Source of the DNA: Betaproteobacteria bacterium HGW-Betaproteobacteria-12
GTDB lineage: Bacteria > Pseudomonadota > Gammaproteobacteria > Burkholderiales > Rhodocyclaceae
Direction of reading: 5' to 3'
DNA length: 64,000 bases
NCBI GenBank assembly: GCA_002842345.1
Contig: PHCU01000003.1
Span: 1-64,000 of the forward strand
The stretch's first letter is position 1, and each line of letters starts with the position of its first letter. Positions 52,556 to 61,169 of this stretch are shown here, in pieces. Both the position numbers and the translations under genes were made by a program. A model generated the notes under the pieces. That model saw only the letters and a program-made list of their open reading frames with translations, made no database searches and had not been told where the DNA came from.

Positions 52556-53494
52556 ATGCCTGGACTCAATGATGCGCGCCGGCGCTGGCTGAAGGGCCTG
52601 GCCGCCGCGCCGCTGCTCGGCCTGGCCCCCGGCCTGTCGCGCGGCGAAAGCCGGCACCTGCTGGCCGGCCGGGTGTATATGGGCAGCCGGGTCGTCCAGC
52701 GGGCCAATCCAGCCGGATTCCCGGATCCGAGAACGGGCGGCATCAGCCCGCCGGTCCAGTTCGTCTTTCCCGTCGCCGTTGCCGCCACCGCCGGCGGCGA
52801 CATCTTCATCGCCGATGCCGGCCTGGGCACCATCTTCCGCCTCGATCCGATGCAGGACACGATGCGCGCCATCGCCGGCATCCGCGCCAGCCAGCAGACG
52901 CGCCTGGCGGCGACGGCCGACGGTTCGCTGGTTGTCGCCAGCGGCAGCGCCGCGCCGGTGGCGCGCTTCGATCGCACCGGCCGGCTGGTCCAGTTCGTCA
53001 ATCCGCTGCCCGGTGCCGGTACCCACTACGATGAAGTCGCGGTCGATGCGGCGAGCGGCCGCTACTACGGCCTGGACAAGGTCCAGCGCCGGCTCGAGGA
53101 AGTCATGCCGCACGGCCAGGGCGCCGTCCTGGTGCCGCAGCAACTGGTCCCCGAACTGCCGACGGCGATGGCCATGGCCGATGGCAAGCTGTACATCGCC
53201 GGCCGTTCCTGCCAGTGCCTGGCCGCCATCGAGGTGTTCGGCACGCGCCAGGTCGAAGTGATCGCCGACGATGTCACCCAGGTCATCGCCCTGGCCGCCG
53301 GCGACGGCTGGCTGGCCCTGCTCGATGGCCGCGAGCGCCTGCTCAAGCTGTGGCACAAGGGGGCGCTGCTGGTCGACAGCGAATTTGCCGGCCTCGGCCT
53401 GGTCGATCCGCGCGGCCTGGCCATCACCCAGCAGACGCTCTATGTCGCCGATGGCGCCAGCCGCCGCCTGCTCAGTTTCCGCCTGCGCCCATGA
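52556..53494 (+). CDS. Tat-exported beta-propeller protein
   Basis: A 312-residue protein with a twin-arginine-like signal (ARRRWLKGLAAAPLLGLAPGLSRG), implying export in the folded state. The rest consists of short propeller-like repeats such as PVAVAATAGGDIFIADAGLGTIFRLD, DEVAVDAASGRYYGLDKVQRRLEEV and RGLAITQQTLYVADGASRRLLSF. It has no haem site and no lipobox. It is distantly related to the NHL lipoproteins at 43151 and 53491. Its stop overlaps the start of 53491. Tat export hints at a bound cofactor or metal, but no ligand set is evident (CQC at about 221 only). Confidence 0.8.
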   Translation: MPGLNDARRRWLKGLAAAPLLGLAPGLSRGESRHLLAGRVYMGSRVVQRANPAGFPDPRTGGISPPVQFVFPVAVAATAGGDIFIADAGLGTIFRLDPMQDTMRAIAGIRASQQTRLAATADGSLVVASGSAAPVARFDRTGRLVQFVNPLPGAGTHYDEVAVDAASGRYYGLDKVQRRLEEVMPHGQGAVLVPQQLVPELPTAMAMADGKLYIAGRSCQCLAAIEVFGTRQVEVIADDVTQVIALAAGDGWLALLDGRERLLKLWHKGALLVDSEFAGLGLVDPRGLAITQQTLYVADGASRRLLSFRLRP

Positions 53495-54573
53495 AGCTGC
53501 TCGGCGTCCTGCTCCTCAGCCTGCTGCTCGCCGGCTGCGCCTCCGAGCCGCTGGTCATGCGCTTCGATCCGGGTCGCGTCAATACCAGTCAGAAACTCTA
53601 TTTCCCGCCGCTCGACGACGAGGAAGTGCCGCGCTACGTCTACGTCGGCGAACTGACCGGCGAACTGAATTTCGTCGATAAGGAAGGCACCGAGAAGAAC
53701 CGCTTCGTCGAGGCGCTGAAATGGATCGCCGGCATGTTCGAGGTGCAGAACCCGCTGGTGCTGCAGCGGCCGCAATCCGGCGTGGTCGACGAAAACGGCC
53801 GGATTCTGGTCACCGATGTCAGCCGCTCGGCGGTGTTCGTCTTCGATGCGCCCAACGGCCGTCTCGATCTCTGGGAATTCGCCCAGGGTTTTCGCCGCTT
53901 CCAGGCACCGACCGGCATCGCCCTCGGGCCGGCCGGCCGGGTTTTCGTCGCTGATGCCGACCTCGCCCAGGTCTATGTCCTCGATCCCGAGGGCAAGGGT
54001 ACGCTGCTGATCGACCGCGACCAGCTGAGCCGGCCGACCGGCCTGGCCTGGGATGCCGCCGAGGGCCTGCTCTACGTTGCCGACACGCAGGCGCACCAGA
54101 TCAAGGTCTTCGACGCCACCGGCCGGCTGCTGCGGAGCATCGGCCAGCGCGGCGAAGGGCCCGGCGAATTCAATTTCCCGACCTACCTGAGCCTGGCCGG
54201 CGACCGCCTGATCGTTTCCGACACGATGAACGCCCGCATCCAGCTGATCCCGCTCGACGGCGCCGGCGCGCCGGAAATTCTTGGCGAACGCGGCACCAAG
54301 CTCGGCAACCTGGTGCGGCCGAAAGGCGTCGCCGCCGATTCCGAGAACAATATCTACGTGATCGAGTCGTACTACGACCACTTGCTGATCTTCGACCGAC
54401 AGGCCCGCTTTCTGCTTCCGATCGGGGGAGCAGGCAAGGAGGCCGGGGCTTTCTATTTGCCGGCTGGCGTCTGGGTTGACAGGGGAAATCGGGTGTTTGT
54501 GGCGGATACGTTCAATGGTCGGATTGCAGTGTTTCAATTTCTCGGCGGGGGCGTAGAAAATGACAGCCAGTAG
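53491..54573 (+). CDS. NHL-repeat beta-propeller lipoprotein
   Basis: A 360-residue lipoprotein with lipobox LLAGC and NHL units from about residue 95, for example APTGIALGPAGRVFVADADLAQVYVLD, RPTGLAWDAAEGLLYVADTQAHQIKVFDATGRLLRSIG and RPKGVAADSENNIYVIESYYDHLLIFD. The N-terminal YPPLDDEEVPRYVYVGELTGE-type stretch is shared with 43151 (YPPPPDEPRYAYERTIYG), so the two are paralogues. It starts by ATGA overlap with the Tat propeller gene and overlaps the 11-haem gene by 14 bp. Probably anchored to the outer membrane next to the cytochromes. Confidence 0.88.
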   Translation: MKLLGVLLLSLLLAGCASEPLVMRFDPGRVNTSQKLYFPPLDDEEVPRYVYVGELTGELNFVDKEGTEKNRFVEALKWIAGMFEVQNPLVLQRPQSGVVDENGRILVTDVSRSAVFVFDAPNGRLDLWEFAQGFRRFQAPTGIALGPAGRVFVADADLAQVYVLDPEGKGTLLIDRDQLSRPTGLAWDAAEGLLYVADTQAHQIKVFDATGRLLRSIGQRGEGPGEFNFPTYLSLAGDRLIVSDTMNARIQLIPLDGAGAPEILGERGTKLGNLVRPKGVAADSENNIYVIESYYDHLLIFDRQARFLLPIGGAGKEAGAFYLPAGVWVDRGNRVFVADTFNGRIAVFQFLGGGVENDSQ

Positions 54574-57184
54574 CCTGCGTCGCTGGCGGCGGCTGTGGCA
54601 ATTGGCCGGCCTCAGCCTCTTCGTCGTTTTCCTCAGCCTGCGCTACGGCCTCGAACCGGTGCAGGCCGCCCGTGTCTCCGATATCCGCGGTACCAAGCAC
54701 AACCTGTCGGCCGCCGCCGACGGCTCCGGCTATACCCACCCGACGGCCGGCGGCGGCACCGTGCCGGCGCGCAACATCAAGGCCACGGCGGAAACCCAGC
54801 TCTGCGTCTTCTGCCATACGCCGCACGGCGCGGCAACCGGCGCCACGCCGCTGTGGAACCGCAAGCTGGCCGGCGCCGGCTACACGCAAAGCTATGTGCT
54901 GTACGACTCCAACACCCTCGACGCCAAGCAGGTGCAGGGTTCGCTCGAACAGCCCGGCGGCAGTTCCAAGCTCTGCCTGTCCTGTCATGACGGCACAGTG
55001 GCGGTCGGCAACGTCAATGTGCTGAACGGCACCGCCCCCAGCCCCAATCCGACGACGACCAGCACCATCGCCACCACCGGCGGCCCCAACATGCCGGTCG
55101 GTTCGGGGGCGAGCACCGGTTTCACGCGCAATCTCGGCACCGACCTGAGCAACGACCACCCGATCTCGATTTCCTATAACGACGCCCTGGTCTTCCGCGA
55201 CGGCGAGTTGCGCTCGCCGACCATCAATCCGACGCTGGTCGGCGTGCGCAGCCCGGGCAACAAGCCCAAGCTGAAGCTGGAGAATACCGGCACGCCCGGT
55301 CCCAACCAGGCCCAGGTGCAGTGCGCCACCTGCCACGATCCGCATATCCGCGAAACCGACGCCAGCAAGGGCAACCAGAAGTTCCTGCGCCTCAACCGCT
55401 TCCAGGAAAAGCAGCACTCGGTGGCACCGGCCGCCTTCGATCCGGCCGACAACACCGGCGACATCATCTGCCTGGGCTGCCACGACAAGGCCGGTGCTTC
55501 CTGGCTGTTCTCCGCCCATGCCCATCCGCAGGTCGCCGACGAGACCTACAAGGCGGCCGCCACCACCCAGCGCGAATTCCCGGCCAACCTGCCGGTGTGG
55601 AAGGCCGCCTGCCTCAACTGCCACGACACGCATACCGTGCAGGGCGCCCGCCGCCTGCTGCGCGAGGGCACCGACAGCATCTCGTCGCCAAAGGCCGGCG
55701 GCAATCCGGCGCTCGAACAGGTCTGTTACCAGTGCCACACGACGACGGCGGCGAGTGCCGTGACCACGGTCTCCGGCGGGGCCCCCGACATCGCGACGGA
55801 TTTCAACCTGGCCCGGCGCATGCCGATCACCGTCGGCACGCCGGAAGTGCACGATCCGAACAGCACCGCCAACCTGACCGCCTTCAACCTCGACTGCAGC
55901 CAGGCCGGCACGCAGTGCGGCAAGGACCTGATCGAATCGCGGGAAAACCTCGGCCTGAATAATCTGAGCAACCGTCATGCCGAATGCACCGACTGCCACA
56001 ATCCGCACCGCGTCATCCGCGCCCGCAACGGCCTGCCCGGGGCGCTGACCGCGGCCAATACCCAGGATACGATGCAGAACGGCGCCAGCGGCGGCGCGCA
56101 CAATCACCTCAATGCCGCCGGCTTCGTCCACAACAATGTCATTTCCGGCGTGCTGCGCGGCAGCTGGGGCGTCGAGCCGACCTATGGCTCGGCCAGTTTC
56201 CACGCGCTGCCGACCGGCTACACCGTCAAGCGCGGCGATCCCGGCACCAGTACGGCGACCGATGCCGCCCAGCCCTACGTCACCCGCGAATACCAGATCT
56301 GCCTGAAGTGCCACTCCGATTTCGCCTACTTCGACGACAACGTCTATCCCAGTGGCGGCTCCCGGCCCTTGCTCGGTGCGCCGGGGACCTCGGCCAATTC
56401 CAACGGCCATACCAATTTCACCCGCTACACCAACCAGGCGAAGGAATTCCAGGCGCCGGCGGCGCACGCGGTGCCGGTGGGCAGCGTCAGTCTGGGCAAC
56501 GCCGGGGGAACCGGCACGGCGGCCTCGAACAATAACAATCACCGCTCCTGGCACCCGGTGATGGCGCCGACGGGCCGGACCAACCGTGCCGGGTCCTGGA
56601 TCGCCCCCTGGAACAACTCCGGCACCGGCGGTCAGGCCGGGCGGCTGGGTGTCCAGACCATGTACTGCACCGACTGCCACGGCTCGAACGTCACTTCCAC
56701 CACCTCGGTGATACCCGACACCGGCAAGCCCTGGGGGCCGCACGGCTCGGCCAACAACTTCCTGCTCAAGGGCGGATGGGATACCAGTTCCGGCGAAGGC
56801 AGCAGCAACACGCTGTGTTTCAAGTGCCATAGCGCGAGCGCTTACTCGGGGGGCGGCGGCACCGGTTTCAGCACGGACAAGGGCGATGGCCACAGCGTGC
56901 ACTCCGACAGGATCGACACGCAGATGAAGTGTAACTTCTGCCATGTGGCCGTCCCGCATGGCTGGAAAAATCGCGGCTTGCTGGTCAATCTGCTCGATGT
57001 CGGGGCCGAGGCCGGCCTGGCACCGGGTACCGCGGTATCCTTGCCCTATACCAACGGACCCTACTATCGCCGGGCCTATCTGCGGGTGATTTCCTTTCCG
57101 GCCGCCGGTGCGCAATGGCGGGAATCGAATTGCAACGGCGGCAGCAAAGACACGATGAAGAGCAATTGCGAGAACGCTACCTGA
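54560..57184 (+). CDS. Eleven-haem cytochrome with N-terminal OmcE-like module
   Basis: An 874-residue exported protein with 11 CXXCH sites: CVFCH, CLSCH, CATCH, CLGCH, CLNCH, CYQCH, CTDCH, CLKCH, CTDCH, CFKCH, CNFCH. Signal peptide to about VQAA. Sites 1-4 follow the OmcE-like pattern (GTKHNLS, CVFCHTPH, CLSCHDG, LGTDLSNDHPIS, CATCHDPH) also found at 44507; sites 5-11 form a second region with CHDTH, CHNPH and Gly/Asn/Ser-rich spacers. No lipobox. It could be the extracellular terminal reductase or a large wire subunit. It shares no layout with MtrC/OmcA decahaem lipoproteins. ResB follows after 52 bp. Confidence 0.88.
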   Translation: MTASSLRRWRRLWQLAGLSLFVVFLSLRYGLEPVQAARVSDIRGTKHNLSAAADGSGYTHPTAGGGTVPARNIKATAETQLCVFCHTPHGAATGATPLWNRKLAGAGYTQSYVLYDSNTLDAKQVQGSLEQPGGSSKLCLSCHDGTVAVGNVNVLNGTAPSPNPTTTSTIATTGGPNMPVGSGASTGFTRNLGTDLSNDHPISISYNDALVFRDGELRSPTINPTLVGVRSPGNKPKLKLENTGTPGPNQAQVQCATCHDPHIRETDASKGNQKFLRLNRFQEKQHSVAPAAFDPADNTGDIICLGCHDKAGASWLFSAHAHPQVADETYKAAATTQREFPANLPVWKAACLNCHDTHTVQGARRLLREGTDSISSPKAGGNPALEQVCYQCHTTTAASAVTTVSGGAPDIATDFNLARRMPITVGTPEVHDPNSTANLTAFNLDCSQAGTQCGKDLIESRENLGLNNLSNRHAECTDCHNPHRVIRARNGLPGALTAANTQDTMQNGASGGAHNHLNAAGFVHNNVISGVLRGSWGVEPTYGSASFHALPTGYTVKRGDPGTSTATDAAQPYVTREYQICLKCHSDFAYFDDNVYPSGGSRPLLGAPGTSANSNGHTNFTRYTNQAKEFQAPAAHAVPVGSVSLGNAGGTGTAASNNNNHRSWHPVMAPTGRTNRAGSWIAPWNNSGTGGQAGRLGVQTMYCTDCHGSNVTSTTSVIPDTGKPWGPHGSANNFLLKGGWDTSSGEGSSNTLCFKCHSASAYSGGGGTGFSTDKGDGHSVHSDRIDTQMKCNFCHVAVPHGWKNRGLLVNLLDVGAEAGLAPGTAVSLPYTNGPYYRRAYLRVISFPAAGAQWRESNCNGGSKDTMKSNCENAT

Positions 57185-57236
57185 CCGTCCGCCACGGTCG
57201 ACTTGATCCACCACTCAAGCCCGACTATCCCTTGCC

Positions 57237-58205
57237 ATGAAGCCTTGGATTCTCGCCCTGGCCTCGCTGAAACTGACGCCGGTGGGGCTGCTGCTCCTCG
57301 GCGCGGCGTCGATTGCCGTCTACCAGGTGGGCGACAGCGCCACGCCCTGGCTGGCCGGCCCGCTGCTGCTGCTGGCGCTCAACCTGATCGCCGCCGTCTC
57401 GACCAATGTCATCTTCCGCCGCCAGATGCCGCTGCTGGTCTTCCACCTGGCCCTGATCGCGCTGGTGCTGCTGGCTGCCGCCGGCCGTCTCACTTACCTG
57501 AACGGCGCGGCCAGCGTCACCGAGGGCGAGGCCTTTACCGGACTGTGGAAACAGGTGGCCGGGCCCTTGCACAACGGCCGGCTGGCCGAGGTCGACTTCG
57601 TCAACGAAGGCTTCGACATCCGCTACAAGCCGGGGCCGGTGCGCGACCTGACGCTGAACCGCGTCCGCTGGACCGATGGCGCCGGCCAGGTCCGGAGCGA
57701 GGAGATCGCCGACAACCGCCCGCTCATCGTGCATGGTTACCGCTTCTATCCGAGTTCGAACAAGGGCTTTGCCCCGGTGTTGCTGTGGGAGCCGAAGGCC
57801 GGTGAACCGGTGCTTGGGGCCATTCATCTGCCCAGCTATCCGGTCAATCGCTTCGAGCAGGCCAGGGAATGGCGGCCGGCCGGGGCCGGCAGCGATATCT
57901 GGGTGATGCTCGACATTCCGGAAGAACTGATCCCGGCCGATCAGTTTTCCCGTTTCCGGCTGCCCGACAAGCACAAGCTGGTGCTGCGCCAGGGCGAGCA
58001 GCGATGGGAACTGCAACTCGGCGAGCGGGTCAGCTTGCCGGAGGGCAATGTCGAATATGTGGAATTGCGCACCTGGATGGGGTACATCGTCTTCTACGAC
58101 TGGACGATCACCTGGATGCTGTCGGCGTGCGTCGTGGCGATTCTCAGCATAGGCTGGCATTTCTGGCGCAAGTTCATGGCCAAACCGTGGGACAAGGATA
58201 AGTAG
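57237..58205 (+). CDS. resB: ResB-like cytochrome c synthetase subunit
   Basis: A 322-residue membrane protein: transmembrane segments near residues 12-30, 38-56 and 62-80, a long periplasmic domain (about 90-265), and a final helix near 280-298. The motif PLLVFHLALIALVLLAAAGRLTYLNG carries a histidine expected for haem handling, and FDIRYKPGPVRDLTLN plus the VHGYRFYPSSNKGFAPVLLW segment match ResB. It is shorter than typical system II ResB (about 450 or more). It precedes CcsA by 6 bp. Together they form a system II-type haem ligase, probably dedicated to this locus. Confidence 0.85.
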   Translation: MKPWILALASLKLTPVGLLLLGAASIAVYQVGDSATPWLAGPLLLLALNLIAAVSTNVIFRRQMPLLVFHLALIALVLLAAAGRLTYLNGAASVTEGEAFTGLWKQVAGPLHNGRLAEVDFVNEGFDIRYKPGPVRDLTLNRVRWTDGAGQVRSEEIADNRPLIVHGYRFYPSSNKGFAPVLLWEPKAGEPVLGAIHLPSYPVNRFEQAREWRPAGAGSDIWVMLDIPEELIPADQFSRFRLPDKHKLVLRQGEQRWELQLGERVSLPEGNVEYVELRTWMGYIVFYDWTITWMLSACVVAILSIGWHFWRKFMAKPWDKDK

Positions 58206-58211
58206 TCTTTT

Positions 58212-59024
58212 ATGGAATTCGAACTGAAACTGTTGTGGTCGGGGATCGTGCTCTACGTGCTCGGCGGCTCGCTGGCAATCGCCGGCGTGATCCTGCGCAA
58301 GCGCCCGGAAAAGACCATCCTGGGCCTGATCTTCGCCGGCTGGCTGCTGCATACGGCCGCCTTGACCGTGCGCTGGCTGCGCCTCGATCATGGACCCTTC
58401 ATCACCATGTTCGAGATCCTCTCCAGCAATGTCTGGAGCCTGGTGCTGGCCTTCATGATCGCCTTCTGGCGTATCCCGCTGATCCGGCCCTCGGCCGCGG
58501 TGATGATGCCGATCCTCTTCGTGATGATGGGCTGGCTGGTCCTCTCCAGCCCCGGCGAGGCGCATTTCCCGCAATCCTTCCGGACGCCATGGCTGTTCAT
58601 CCATATCGGCTTCGGCAAGGTCTTCCTCGGCGCGGCGCTGGTGGCGGTCGGCCTGGCCTGCGTGATCCAGTTGCGCCGACTGGCCGTCGGTCAGCGCTGG
58701 TTCTACAGCCTGCCGGACGATAGCCGCCTGGATGAGCTGAGCTATCGCCTGATGGCCCTGGGCCTCGTCTTCAATAGTCTGATGCTGGTTGCCGGAGCGA
58801 TCTGGGCGCAGGATGCCTGGGGCCGCTACTGGGCCTGGGATCCGCTCGAGACCTGGGCCTTCCTGACCTGGCTGATGCTGGCCATCTCCCTGCATTTGCG
58901 CGTTACCTTCAAATTGTCGCCGCGGGCGGCGTCGGTGATGGCGGTCGCTGTGTTCGTCCTCGCCTTCCTGACCTTCTTCGGTATGCCTTTTGTGTCGACG
59001 GCCCCGCACAAGGGGGCGGTGTGA
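58212..59024 (+). CDS. ccsA: CcsA-type cytochrome c synthetase (haem handling) protein
   Basis: A 270-residue polytopic protein of the haem-handling superfamily. The tryptophan-rich WWD-type loop is in WGRYWAWDPLETWAF near residue 207, and periplasmic histidines occur in GFGK-flanking FIHIGFG and LRLDHGPF. Eight or so hydrophobic segments are visible. It pairs with ResB to export haem and attach it to CXXCH. The stop overlaps the GTG start of the next gene (GTGA). Confidence 0.9.
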   Translation: MEFELKLLWSGIVLYVLGGSLAIAGVILRKRPEKTILGLIFAGWLLHTAALTVRWLRLDHGPFITMFEILSSNVWSLVLAFMIAFWRIPLIRPSAAVMMPILFVMMGWLVLSSPGEAHFPQSFRTPWLFIHIGFGKVFLGAALVAVGLACVIQLRRLAVGQRWFYSLPDDSRLDELSYRLMALGLVFNSLMLVAGAIWAQDAWGRYWAWDPLETWAFLTWLMLAISLHLRVTFKLSPRAASVMAVAVFVLAFLTFFGMPFVSTAPHKGAV

Positions 59025-60967
59025 CGCTGCCGTTGCCGGAGGAATTGGCGGCGACCAGCCGCCGCCTGGCCCGTGCCTGGTTCGCCCTGGCCCTGGGCGC
59101 GCTCGGCGCCTCGGCGCTGCTGGCCATCGTCCTGGTGGCGGCGCGCACGCCGCTGCTCGGGCTGGGTGGCGGCTTCTTCCGCACCGCCCTGGTCCTGCAT
59201 GTCAATTTCGGCGTCGTCGTCTGGTTTCTCGCGGCCGCGGCCGGCGTCTGGACCCTGCTGTTGCAGCGCGCCGGCGGCGCTGGCTGGGGCTGCTTCATCC
59301 TGGCCCTGCTGAGTGTCGTGGCGCTGGTGCTGTCGCCCTTCATCGGCGGCCCGCCGCCGGTGCTGGCCAACTACCTGCCGGTGCTCGACAGCCCGATCTT
59401 TCTCGGCGGCCTGGCCGGTTTCCTGGTGGCCATCCTGGCTGCCGGCCTGCTGTCGCTCACCGGCGGCTGGCAGCGCCCCATCACGCCGCCACACCAGGCC
59501 GCCCGCTGGGCGGTGTTTGCCATGCTGGTGGCCGGCCTGGTGTTCCTCATCGACCAGCAGCGGGCGGCCAACGCCAGCCTGGTGCTACCGGTCACCCTCG
59601 ATGACCAGTTCTGGGGCGTCGGCCATTTGCTGCAGTTCGTCCATAACCTGCTGATGATGGCCGCCTGGCTGGTGCTCGGCCAGCGCTTCACGGCGGCAGT
59701 GCCCGGTCTGCAGCGAGGGGTTCCCTGGCTCTTGGCGCTGACCGGCCTGGCGACCCTGGGTGGCGTCTGGTTCTCGCTGCACGAGGCGGTCGGCAGCGCC
59801 GGCCACCGCCTGGGCTACACCGATCTGATGCGCTGGGCCACCTGGCCCGGACCGCTGCTGCTCGGCAGCGGCCTGTTGCTCGGGGCCTGGCGGCTGCGGC
59901 GGGCGGCCGGCGGCTGGCAGTCGGGCGAGCTCGGCCTGCTGGCTTCGATGGCCTTGTATGCCTTCGGCTGCATCGTCGGCGCCACCATTCAGGGGCATGC
60001 CTCGACCTCGGTGCCGGCCCACTACCACGGCACGATCGGCGCGGTGACCCTGGCCTATCTGCTGCTGGCCGTGCGCCATGCGCCCGATTTCGGGCTGGCC
60101 CTGGCCAGCGGCCGCTGGTCAGGCCGCTTGCCCCTGCTTTATGGACTGGGTATTGGCGTCCTGGTGGCCGGGCTGGCCTGGTCGGGTTTTCAAGGCGTCC
60201 CGCGCAAGGCGCCGCACGTCGAACTGATGCAGAGTGAGCCGGCCTACCTGGCAGCGATGACGCTGGCCGGGCTGGGCGGCTTCCTGGCGCTGGCGGCGAT
60301 TCTGCTGCTGGTCGGCTGGTTCCTCGCCGGCTGGTTGCGCGCTCCCGTCGCCGTGGCGGCGAACAAATCCCGGCTGCCGCGTGACGTACGCTACCGCGCC
60401 ATGGCCATTACCGCGCTGCTGATCGTGGTCGGTGGGCTGGCCGTCGAGTATCTGCCCAAGCTGCCGACCATTGGCGGGATGCGGGCCGATGGCCACGTGG
60501 CGGAAAAGCAGCGCAAGGAAATCGCCATGCGCTTTTCGCAAGGCGTGGTGATGCTGCACGCCAAGGAGTACGACCATGCCCTGGTCGCCTTCCATCGGGT
60601 CATCGAATTGGCGCCGCAGATGCCCGAGGCCTATGTCAATACCGGTTTTGCCCTGCTGGGTCTGGGGCAATATGCCGCCGCCCGGGATTTCTTCGATGAA
60701 GCCACCAACCTGCGGCCCAACCAGATGAACGGCTATTACGGGCTGGCCCTGGCTTTGGAGGGAACGGGCGATACTTTCGGCGCCATGCAGGCCATGGAAA
60801 CCTATCTGCACCGGGCCGCCGCGGACGATCCTTATCGGCCGAAGGCGGCGACGGCGGTGGGGAAGTGGCGGGCCAAGCTGGAGGCGGAACAAATGTCGGC
60901 GGCTAAACCAGCCACCGGCAAGGCGAACAAAGGCAAAGCCGGCCAGGCGAAAGAAGCGCAGCCTTAG
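59021..60967 (+). CDS. Haem-copper oxidase subunit I-like membrane protein fused to TPR domain
   Basis: A 648-residue protein. About 11-12 transmembrane helices (residues 15-460) contain conserved His motifs resembling oxidase subunit I: LVLHVNFGVVVWFL (low-spin haem), FWGVGHLLQFVHNLLM, VWFSLHEAVGSAGHRLGYTD and STSVPAHYHGTIGAVTLAY (paired haem ligands). The adjacent His-His pair for CuB is not seen (LHEA instead), so oxygen reduction is doubtful. From ~500 to 610 two to three TPRs follow (SQGVVMLHAKEYDHALVAFHRVIELAP, EAYVNTGFALLGLGQYAAARDFFDEATNLRP), then a Lys/Ala tail. Its place between CcsA and CcmF suggests cytochrome assembly or a quinol-linked role. GTG start overlaps ccsA. Confidence 0.7.
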   Translation: MTLPLPEELAATSRRLARAWFALALGALGASALLAIVLVAARTPLLGLGGGFFRTALVLHVNFGVVVWFLAAAAGVWTLLLQRAGGAGWGCFILALLSVVALVLSPFIGGPPPVLANYLPVLDSPIFLGGLAGFLVAILAAGLLSLTGGWQRPITPPHQAARWAVFAMLVAGLVFLIDQQRAANASLVLPVTLDDQFWGVGHLLQFVHNLLMMAAWLVLGQRFTAAVPGLQRGVPWLLALTGLATLGGVWFSLHEAVGSAGHRLGYTDLMRWATWPGPLLLGSGLLLGAWRLRRAAGGWQSGELGLLASMALYAFGCIVGATIQGHASTSVPAHYHGTIGAVTLAYLLLAVRHAPDFGLALASGRWSGRLPLLYGLGIGVLVAGLAWSGFQGVPRKAPHVELMQSEPAYLAAMTLAGLGGFLALAAILLLVGWFLAGWLRAPVAVAANKSRLPRDVRYRAMAITALLIVVGGLAVEYLPKLPTIGGMRADGHVAEKQRKEIAMRFSQGVVMLHAKEYDHALVAFHRVIELAPQMPEAYVNTGFALLGLGQYAAARDFFDEATNLRPNQMNGYYGLALALEGTGDTFGAMQAMETYLHRAAADDPYRPKAATAVGKWRAKLEAEQMSAAKPATGKANKGKAGQAKEAQP

Positions 60968-60991
60968 GCGTCGGCGCGCGGCCGGTCGTTA

Positions 60992-61007
60992 TTCCCGGTT
61001 TCGGGAA
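60992..61007. repeat. TTCCCGGTTTCGGGAA palindrome (copy 3)
   Basis: Identical to the 16-mer at 34595. It is 25 bp after the stop of the TPR fusion gene and about 115 bp upstream of the sigma-54-like element at 61122, a usual distance for an activator site. The 202-bp gap 60968-61169 otherwise holds only that promoter-like element. Confidence 0.5.
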
Positions 61008-61121
61008 ATTAATCCCGCCGCCGGGACGGCGCTTCCCGGTCCGTTCCCTGGCCGCCCGGCGAAAGCCGCACGGCAAGGTCGTTTCGGCCGGTGACTGAGG
61101 CGCCGCGCGGCCTTCGGCGGA

Positions 61122-61137
61122 TGGAACTGATCTTGCT
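61122..61137 (+). promoter_or_regulatory. Sigma-54-like promoter for ccmFGH
   Basis: TGGAACTGATCTTGCT has GG-N10-GC spacing and a full TTGCT -12 box; the -24 box is TGGAAC instead of TGGCAC. The predicted start is near 61148, about 22 nt before the ccmF ATG. Confidence 0.45.
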
Positions 61138-61169
61138 AGAAATGTCCGACTTACCATCGGAGCAGTTTC

